A stretch of DNA of 64,000 nucleotides from Arachis hypogaea. Taxonomy: Eukaryota > Streptophyta > Magnoliopsida > Fabales > Fabaceae. Shown here piece after piece: positions 56,898 through 64,000 of this stretch. A program made the translations under genes and the position numbers. The stretch covers positions 100,285,837 to 100,349,836 of the forward strand of contig NC_092038.1 in NCBI RefSeq assembly GCF_003086295.3. Reading direction: 5' to 3'. The first letter of the stretch is position 1, and each line of letters opens with the position of its first letter. The notes below the pieces were generated by a model. It saw only the letters and a list, made by a program, of their open reading frames with translations, was not told where the DNA came from and ran no database searches.

Positions 56898-58672
56898 TGA
56901 TGAGTTTGGAAAACTCCAAATTTAATATTTTTGATGAGCAAACATTATTAAAATATTTAATTACAAAATTATTAATTTAATTTTCATATATTAATTAATA
57001 ATTTTGTGATGCAGGTTTTTAATATGGGCCGAAAATAAAAGGAAAATTGCAAGCCCAAGTGTTTTATAAATACATTCAGCATTGATACAAAAATATTTTG
57101 TTTGTTATGGCTGAATTATTGTTCTTGTTATCGGGCCAGAATTCAAACTATCATAAGCCCAATTCATCTTGCATGCTTGGTCCGAAATCATAAGGAAATG
57201 GGCATAATGCACTTCTTTAACTAAAACCCATTCCTTTAAGCATGTTACAAGCTTCCAATGGATTCCATTTCTCACTTTGGGATGGATTTCAAATTTAATT
57301 TAAGCATTGGAAACATAAGTGAGAGAGAGAAATTGATTTGATGGCTTTAATGATTCTACACGCCTCTCAGTAAAGGGAAATAGGAAACTTGAGTGCACTT
57401 TTATTCCTTCTCTTTGCTACATTAATTATTTGATCAAATCCATTAAATATCTTCTTTCTTCTCTCTCTAATCTTTCTTTCTTCTTCCTTCGGTCATGTCA
57501 CAGCAACCATGGAAGCTACATTAAGCTACCAAAAAGAAAAAGAAGAAGCTGCATGCATCAAGACCATCAAGTTAATGATGGCAAGAAAAAGGAAACCAAA
57601 AATATGTTGTGGCTGAGATAATCACCAAATGTGGTAAGATTTGGTGAGGTAATCTCGGATCCCTCATACTCAAAAAGGAAGAAGAAGATTCGGCCAGCAA
57701 GGTGAAATTCTTGGAGGCATGGCTTGTCTCTGATTCTGCTCAACCACCACAGGAAGTAGCTAGAGTGGCGAAGTGATGGAATAGGCAGAGATTGGAGCAG
57801 ATGAAGCCATCATCATCATGAAGCATCAAGGGCCAGAAATCCATCTTAGAGAGGAAGCCAAAGATGGAGCGCTCGGATTGATGAAGAGTGATGACCAAGG
57901 AAAGACTAGAGGTATTTGCATGTTGGTTTTTGCATAAGTTTCCTCTTCTCTCTCTGTGGCCGAACCATTTGTTTTGAAGGAAAAGAAGCTAAGCTCGGTT
58001 TTATGTTTCAACTATGAAGGCTTCACTTCTCTATAAAAGGGGTGAACAGTCATGGTTTGATTCAAGGAAAGAAAGTGAGAGTGCAAAGCACAGAAGTCTC
58101 ATAGCTACCTAAGCTTACAGATTTTTTTCTCCTTCAATGTTTTCTGTTTTGTAATTTTTCTATTTAATTTTGTCATGTCTTGAGTCTCATGAAAAATGGC
58201 AAACAGTGAGGTTTGTATGAAAAAGCCATAAAGCGGAAAAAGGCAAAGAGTGCAAAATTAAAAGAAAAAGCCATAGATGTCTTAGAGTTCCTTTGTTCAT
58301 CTATGTTGTGTTTCATGATTCTGTGGGAATCCCCTTGTAAATTGGATTAGCACTTTACAACTTGTAATCTGAATGATTATAGTAAAATTCCATCATTGTT
58401 GTGATGGAGACTGGATGTAGGCTGCACTGCACTTAGCAGCTGAACCAGGATATATCTGGGTGTAATCTTGTCTCTCTCCTACTTCACTTCTGTTTCTACT
58501 GTTCAGATGAAAAATAAAAAATGTCTCGTGCCAAGTGACGAGACAAAATAAAAATGTCTCTTGACTAGGGACGAACTAAAAAACAGAAAAATCCCCTCTA
58601 AGTCTAGCAAGTGTTAGCAAGCAAAAAGGGGGCTAAGATTCAACCCCCTTCTCTTAGCCACTGAAACCATCA
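56898..58672 (+). repeat. 3' LTR of the SIRE element
   Basis: Begins TGATGAGTTTGGAAAACTCC and ends ACTGAAACCATCA. It carries the same TATA box (58032-58038). Point differences from the 5' LTR are scattered along its length, with a few 1- to 5-base indels. Confidence 0.92.
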
Positions 58673-58677
58673 AAATA

Positions 58678-59860
58678 TATAATTAATAATTTTAATAATT
58701 AATTTTAGTATACACATAGTATTTTTTATAATAAATATGAAAAGTACTACGTTGTGCCTTTGTGCTTGATAAAATTTGTTAGAATTTATTTGGAAATAAA
58801 ATGAGTAATGTACTTATATTTGATAGTTTAATATATATGAAAAATGATATTGTAAAGAATATTAATTATTCACTTATACCTAAAACAAAACAATATATAT
58901 TATATAAAGAAGAAGGCTAGGAAAATCAATATTTTAGTGAAACAACAAAAAATAGAGTAATTAATTTGAATATGAAACAAAAATATTAGTTATCTAACAT
59001 TTGTCATATAATAATTAACAAAAATATTATTTATATACTAAAATTAATTATTGATATATTTACATATAAATAAATATGTAATTTAATTTATTTTTAATAT
59101 ATAGTTATATTTTAAATATATTTTTAATAGTTAATTTTAGTGTACATATAACATCGAATAACTAATTATAATAGTAGTATAATATAATTGAATATTTTTT
59201 TTGGAAGAGAATGAGGGCATTTAAGTAATTTGAGTGTAGTTATGAAGAAGAACTGAAGAAGTTCTTATTAGCGTAAAACGTGGCTTCTTTGGCGTCTTTG
59301 TCTTGCATGCAACCGTATATTCTACCGACTAAAGATGTCTTTTAAGATATTTTTTATTAATTAAAATTTAATATATATAATTAATTAATTTATATTATTT
59401 TTATCATATATAAATTTATTTAATCAAAAAATTAATAAATTAAATTTTAAACTAATATAAATTAAAATTTTTTATAAAAATAATTATAATAATTTTATTA
59501 TAAAAAATAATTAAAATATTTTATTATATATATATATTTTTTTTAATTTTAAAAATCTTAAATTCTAACTTTTTAATGACATAAGAAAAAATATTAGAAT
59601 TTAAAGATTTTAAAAAATATATATAAAAATATTTTAATCATTTTTTATAATAAAAATAATATAGTTATTTTTTATAAAAAAATATTAATTTAGACTACTT
59701 TAAAATATAATTTATCGATTTTTTAGTTAAATTAATTAATTAAATTTAATTTTAATAAAAATAATATAATTTAATTAATATATATATTAAATTTTAATTA
59801 TTTAAAAATATCATTAATAAAAATATTTTAAGCATCTTTTATTTATGTGCTCTCTTATTC
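58678..59860. other. AT-rich intergenic region upstream of the ERF gene
   Basis: About 1.2 kb, strongly AT-rich. No coding segment or clear repeat boundary. It presumably includes the distal promoter of the ERF gene; the SIRE insertion therefore lies about 1.3 kb upstream of that gene's start. Confidence 0.5.
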
Positions 59861-59866
59861 TACACC

Positions 59867-59873
59867 TATAAAT
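59867..59873 (+). promoter_or_regulatory. TATA box of the ERF gene
   Basis: TATAAAT 91 bases upstream of the ATG, leaving a 5' UTR of about 60 bases. Confidence 0.65.
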
Positions 59874-59963
59874 GGCTAATATAACACGCTGAAGTTTGAG
59901 TTTGAACCCAAACTAAAGGAATTCAATTCACTCAACCCTATCCTTCCCCCTGAATCCAAAACC

Positions 59964-60788
59964 ATGGAAATAACGGATGAAAGAAACACATTTGATGACA
60001 TTGGGTGGTGTTTATCAGATCTGATATTATCATCATCGGGTTCAAACACGTTGGACTCAATCTTCTCTCACTGCCCTCCCACTAATCCCACAGTGGCCTT
60101 CCAGCAACCGTTCGGGTGCTCCTCCGTCTACACCCGCCAAAGAAACATCCTGCAGAAGTTGTACGAGCAAAGCCGAGTGACCACGAAGCGTTCTTGTTTT
60201 GTTGTTCCCCCTCCCTCGCCATGGAAGAAGAAGCTGTACAGAGGAGTGAGGCAGAGGAGCTGGGGAAAATGGGTGGCTGAGATTCGACTCCCTCAGAACA
60301 GAATGAGGGTCTGGCTTGGCACTTACGATACTCCAGAAGCCGCTGCTTATGCTTATGACCGCGCTGCTTATAAGCTTCGTGGCGAGTATGCGCGCTTGAA
60401 TTTCCCTGCTTTGAAGGAACCCTCCAGTGATGTCCTCTTGTCTTCCCAAGATTCCATCAAGTTTAACTCTCTCAACTGCTACGTGGATGCTAAGATTCGT
60501 GCCATATGCCAAAGGCTCAAGCGAGAGAGGAGCATGCGCAAGAATAATAACAACAATACCACTAGTCCTCTCGAGAATCCACGGATGTTCTTGTCTAGTT
60601 CAAGCGCCGAGTTTGTTGAAGCAGCTGCTGGCGGTTTCCTTTCAGTAGAGGACAGTATCGTTTTAGCAGAGTGTCCCCCAACAATGACAACAGCAGATTC
60701 TGAATCATCCGATGATTTCCAAAACTGTTCCTTAGCAAGACTGCCTTCCTTCGATCCTGACTTGATTTGGGAAGTTCTGCCTAACTAA
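59964..60788 (+). CDS. AP2/ERF transcription factor, DREB A-6 / ERF061-like
   Basis: Intronless, 274 codons, ATG in the context ACCATGGAA. One AP2/ERF DNA-binding domain spans residues about 90-148: [20 protein letters not shown], then [20 protein letters not shown] and [14 protein letters not shown]. The YRG and WLG motifs and the arginine/tryptophan contacts for GCC-box or DRE binding are present. [19 protein letters not shown] recalls the Arabidopsis ERF061 branch (group I, A-6). A basic patch ([10 protein letters not shown], about residue 180) could be a nuclear signal, followed by an asparagine run. The acidic C-terminus ends [13 protein letters not shown], a plausible activation motif. 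A single-copy host gene by appearance. Its target genes cannot be told. Confidence 0.93.
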   Translation: MEITDERNTFDDIGWCLSDLILSSSGSNTLDSIFSHCPPTNPTVAFQQPFGCSSVYTRQRNILQKLYEQSRVTTKRSCFVVPPPSPWKKKLYRGVRQRSWGKWVAEIRLPQNRMRVWLGTYDTPEAAAYAYDRAAYKLRGEYARLNFPALKEPSSDVLLSSQDSIKFNSLNCYVDAKIRAICQRLKRERSMRKNNNNNTTSPLENPRMFLSSSSAEFVEAAAGGFLSVEDSIVLAECPPTMTTADSESSDDFQNCSLARLPSFDPDLIWEVLPN

Positions 60789-62080
60789 ATATACGTTTCC
60801 ATTAAGTTATTATCTTTTATAATATGAGATATAACAATAATAAGGTACACGAATGCATCAAACATTTCCTCAAAGAACATCATCATCAGGTCACTTAGTC
60901 TTGGATGTGTGTGTTGTACGTTCTCTTTCTTTTCTGGATAGTGGGTATTATTGGCATGGTGCTTAAGTGTAGCTCTTGTTCCTCAGAATGGGGACAGGTC
61001 CTTTTGTATTAAGTGGGATATGATATGATAGTTGTAATTTCGTCGGCCCTGTCTTTTTTTTTTTTTCAATATAATGCCTAATTATACTGTGTTGTCTCTC
61101 CCATATTTCTCAAATGCTCGAACTTGTGTTCATTAATCTATTAAATTCTGTTGTCTTAACTAATTATGTAATAATATTGAATTCAATTGTTATCCAACCT
61201 TGTTATATAATTATATTAAAACATGGATATGAGATAAGCTCTCGTGTATTTAGGGGGAAGAGAGTATGTTTGAAAGCAATAAATTCGACTAATCATAGAT
61301 ATATATCATGATTTATTTTTTGTTTTTTTATTTTTATTTTTTATTATGTTTTTTTATTATATATCCTGATGAGGTATATTTCATTTTGGGTGAAGAGGAC
61401 TAGAAGAGCCCGTTTCTTCTTTGTTTGACAAGATATAAAACAGGAATACGAGTACCTACAAAAAGTATTTTGACACTTACATTAGTATAAGTCTATTTTA
61501 ATTTTGAAGTATATGAGATTCAAAAGCATAATTTTTCCAAATTTAGATAATGCTTTACAGGTGACTTATGGTGAAGGAAAGTTGTAAAATAATCAGTTAC
61601 TTAGAGTCGAAATTAATAAATAATCATAAAAAGGTAAATCATTTTGCAATTAACAAGTTATATTGATGGTAAAAACTCAAATGTAGTTGACTTCATATAA
61701 AGTTGATAGTTGAGAGTCGTTAGATAAAAATTTAATCAAATCAGTCAAATTATTTAACGATTTCCATCTATCAACTTCACGTGAAATCGACTGCACCTGA
61801 GTTTTCACCTATATTAATAAGTGATAAGTGATAAGTAATAAGTTTATTGACCAAATTAGTTATAATTTTTATATTTATTTTTTATAAATTTATTCACAGG
61901 ATGTTGATGAGTGGGTATTTAAAAATAAAATAAAATAAAATTTGGAAACACAATGCAACCCCTTCTATGTCACTCCAATAGATTGCATATATAAGTAATA
62001 TGTGATGCATTGTAACGGTTATCACTTCTCATTTTTAGTCTAGTGCTAATGAAAGGTCAAAGAAGAGGATGAAACTTTTT
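60789..62080. other. Intergenic region downstream of the ERF gene
   Basis: The first 250 bases are probably the ERF 3' UTR, with AATAA-type signals near 60835-60842. The rest is AT-rich and without supported genes. Confidence 0.5.
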
Positions 62081-62081
62081 T

Positions 62082-62480
62082 TTTTTTGGTATTAGACGGA
62101 AGTCCAAACTATTTACAATACTTGGGGGTAAAATAACCCCTCTACGATCATCATCAATAATTTGTCGAAGACTACTTGGAGGAACATGTATGAACATAAA
62201 ATTTTACTGCATTTCTAGACCCCTTTTTTGCCAAGAAGTCTGTGCATCTATTTCCCTCTCTGAAGTAAGGTTTTAATATGCCTTTGATGTTTACTGATTC
62301 CGTTTTGATTATTTAAAGTGCCAATAACGCTGCTCGATTCAGCCTCCATAATCACTAGAAGAGGAGGAAACTTGCAAGTATTGCTCAATAAGATCACTTG
62401 TAAGTTGTACCATCTTTCCAGTGGGCTTTCACAACAACTAACATCCCCGATTCTTTAAGGCCCTAAATATAAATATTTTT
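62082..62480 (-). pseudogene. LINE (non-LTR) retrotransposon 3' fragment, RNase H region
   Basis: The minus strand reads VMEAESSSVIGTLNNQNG, then RHIKTLLQRGNRCTDFLAKK, which resembles the RNase H tail domain (RVT_3) of plant L1-type LINEs, commonly ending REGNRCADFLAKKG. It is followed by stops, a short 3' region and a run of A on the minus strand (T run at 62083-62094), as expected of a 5'-truncated LINE. The upstream boundary is uncertain. Confidence 0.55.
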
Positions 62481-63500
62481 GTTTTGGGGATTTGGGCTTA
62501 TATATGGATGTCCTCGATGGATCCTCTTATGTAGTGAATGCAAGAATTGACCATGATATGGTTGCTTGGCAGATGTGACCAAATCAAGAACGAATTTAGA
62601 TTCTTATAAAATGAGAAATTAATTACTAATAATTTTATGATTTTCATAAAATTTGTGTCGCACACTAATAAAGGAAGACTCACATTAAAACATGATCATG
62701 CCTACACTCGCTCACGATTTGCAAAAAAAGAGCATAGATTGACCAGTGGCCGTCAACTGGGAAGCCTACCACGTGATTGGATCTAGCTGCTCCTGTGTTT
62801 TTCGAAACAATCATCACTCATTTGTAAATTGTAATGTAAAGTTAGCCACCTACCTAGTTAATTCACCCTTTTTATTAATGTAGCCGGTGTAGATTAGATT
62901 AAATAAAGGGGTGAGCTTTGACTTCACACACACACATCTCATAGTGCACTGTACATGTACAAGCTAAGTGTGAACACCGCTGCTTCGCTCATCATCCCCT
63001 CTATCTCCTCCCACCTTATAAAAATTAACATGGATCTTTAAGGCTCACCACATCTCATCGATTTTTATTAAATATTCTATCTAATTAAATCTCTCCATTA
63101 TATTAATAAGGAAATGACTATGACTAGCTATCATTCAAATGAAATCAACTTTGATTGATCTACTAATTAACTCATTAATTCGTTTAATAAGTCTCAATAA
63201 TTTAAATTTTGTTTTATACATGTAATAACTCATTGATTCACCACAAATTTTTAATTAAAACTTCGATGGACGACAAATTAATTCTTGAATTGTTGGGGGT
63301 GAAAAAACTGAAAATACTGTGAAAAATCGGAAAAAAAAGCTATCATTCAAATGAAATTATAAATTCCCTCTATAATTGCATGCATTGAGCTAGTTAATTA
63401 GCAAGCGTTACGGAAAAAAGTTACCAATTAACTCTACTCGTGCAAATCGAATTGAAACCAACGTGGGCCTCTTTTTGTTTTTTTCTCTATTATTGGTTTG
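62481..63500. other. Intergenic region upstream of the subtilase gene
   Basis: About 1 kb of AT-rich DNA with a short (CA)n run near 62926-62935. No supported gene; it presumably contains the promoter of the gene at 63612. Confidence 0.5.
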
Positions 63501-63503
63501 TAG

Positions 63504-63511
63504 TATATATA
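63504..63511 (+). promoter_or_regulatory. TATA box of the subtilase-like gene
   Basis: TATATATA about 100 bases upstream of the ATG at 63612. It supports transcription starting near 63535 and so a short N-terminus. Confidence 0.5.
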
Positions 63512-63611
63512 GGTAGCGAGTGGTGGTGGAGCAGAAGACACACGCACCATTATATCGTAGATATTTCCCTCCATTCCTTTCAATCACATACACGAGGGAT
63601 CGTACTTCTGA

Positions 63612-64000
63612 ATGGGGAGCAGAAAAGGCGAGCCATACTTTGTGTTCATGAGCTATGATCCAGAATACGAGAGACTTCGTGCTGATCGGTTTGTTAATAA
63701 TTAAGTTGTTCATTCTTATATTAATATTATCACTTGTTATTAACTAATTAGTAGTATATATATGGCCTATGGGGATGTAGAAGCAAGAGAGGGACGCACG
63801 AGCTTGATTTGTACATAAGCAGAAAGCACGATGAAGTGTTGGCCACCAGCCTTGAGCCTGGAACCTACAGGAAGACTTCTTCTTTGGTCATTGTTGATGG
63901 CTTTGCAGTCGAAATCACTGAGGATCAAGTAATATTCATACCCTCCTCCTCTTGCTCTTGCTCTTTCTCTTTCTCTTTCTTTCTTAATACATATGAATGA
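63612..64000 (+). CDS. Subtilisin-like serine protease (SBT2-type), first two exons, partial
   Basis: Exon 1 is 63612-63688 and exon 2 is 63781-63928, joined in frame across a GT-AG intron. The next intron (GTAATATT) runs off the window. Exon 1 gives MGSRKGEPYFVFMSYDPEYE. Exon 2 gives ISRKHDEVLATSLEPGTYRK and SLVIVDGFAVEITEDQ. This is the inhibitor-I9 propeptide region of plant subtilases; HD-X-LL and GFAVEIT-X-DQ are its usual anchors, and it looks closest to the SBT2 group. The peptidase domain lies outside the window. A stop codon sits immediately before the ATG, and exon 1 has no signal peptide, unusual for this secreted family. An upstream exon spliced to an AG near 63622 is an alternative. 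Confidence 0.72.

Larger units (their letters stand above)
47410..58672 (+). mobile_element. Full-length Ty1/copia SIRE-type retrotransposon
   Basis: 11263 bases bounded by AAATA on both sides (47405-47409 and 58673-58677). Two LTRs of about 1775 bases, a tRNA-iMet primer site, gag with zinc knuckle, pol in the copia order protease-integrase-RT-RNase H, an env-position ORF, and a polypurine tract just before the 3' LTR. The size, the extra ORF downstream of RNase H and the long gag are features of the SIRE/Maximus (sirevirus) lineage. All three coding units have frameshifts or stops. The LTRs differ at roughly a dozen positions in the first 500 bases, so the insertion is neither very recent nor ancient. 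Confidence 0.93.

Noticed and set aside
60057..60512. 151-codon ORF antisense to the ERF gene
   Set aside because: It is a shadow of the AP2/ERF coding sequence on the opposite strand, with no independent domain or promoter.
63408..63713. 101-codon minus-strand ORF overlapping the subtilase start
   Set aside because: It runs antisense through exon 1 and the TATA region; the plus-strand exons splice in frame and match a known family.

Overview
The window is plant nuclear DNA, most likely from a legume and probably peanut (Arachis). The evidence is AT-rich intergenic sequence, GT-AG introns, plant transcription-factor and subtilase genes, and LTR retrotransposons carrying the GGCGTTnAACGCC palindromes I associate with Arachis repeats. 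The species call is inference. Most of the window is layered mobile DNA. Only two ordinary host genes look intact: an AP2/ERF transcription factor (59964-60788, +) and the first exons of a subtilisin-like protease (63612 to the edge, +).

Layout. 1-9468: an Athila-lineage Ty3/gypsy element on the minus strand. It has a 5' LTR, a tRNA-Asp primer site, gag-pol with one frameshift before integrase, and an env-position ORF that leaves the window. It sits inside a decayed CACTA transposon. DUF4218/DUF4216 remnants of that transposon follow at 9469-10478, a TNPA-like gene lies at 29443-31321, and a terminal CACTA repeat ends at 32089. Between these lie a relic of a ureide-pathway gene (OHCU decarboxylase, 10740-12537), tandem foldback repeats (13186-13766), a solo LTR with perfect 5-bp target duplications (14835-16299), a copia reverse-transcriptase relic split by a complete PIF/Harbinger transposon (16717-20831), and a 7.6-kb Helitron (21461-29016) carrying host gene fragments with introns.

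34681-35156 is a small element with a 9-bp target duplication. About 35600-43775 is an endogenous pararetrovirus on the minus strand. It resembles soymoviruses or caulimoviruses and is a near-complete, circularly permuted genome with many breaks. A 35S-like promoter and a tRNA-Met primer site are still visible, and a dimer of Tourist-type MITEs interrupts its reverse transcriptase. 47410-58672 is a full-length Ty1/copia SIRE-type element with paired LTRs, 5-bp target duplications and an env-position ORF. The right end holds the two host genes and a LINE fragment.

No single new multigene system is proven. The most notable signals are the Helitron with transduplicated CDPK-related-kinase and ArfGAP fragments, the CpG-rich palindromes placed at three sites in one retroelement and echoed in other families, an EFYAN-type domain shared by the env-position ORFs of a gypsy and a copia element, and repeat arrays ahead of both Harbinger genes. 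All domain names were assigned by reading the translations; no database search was run.
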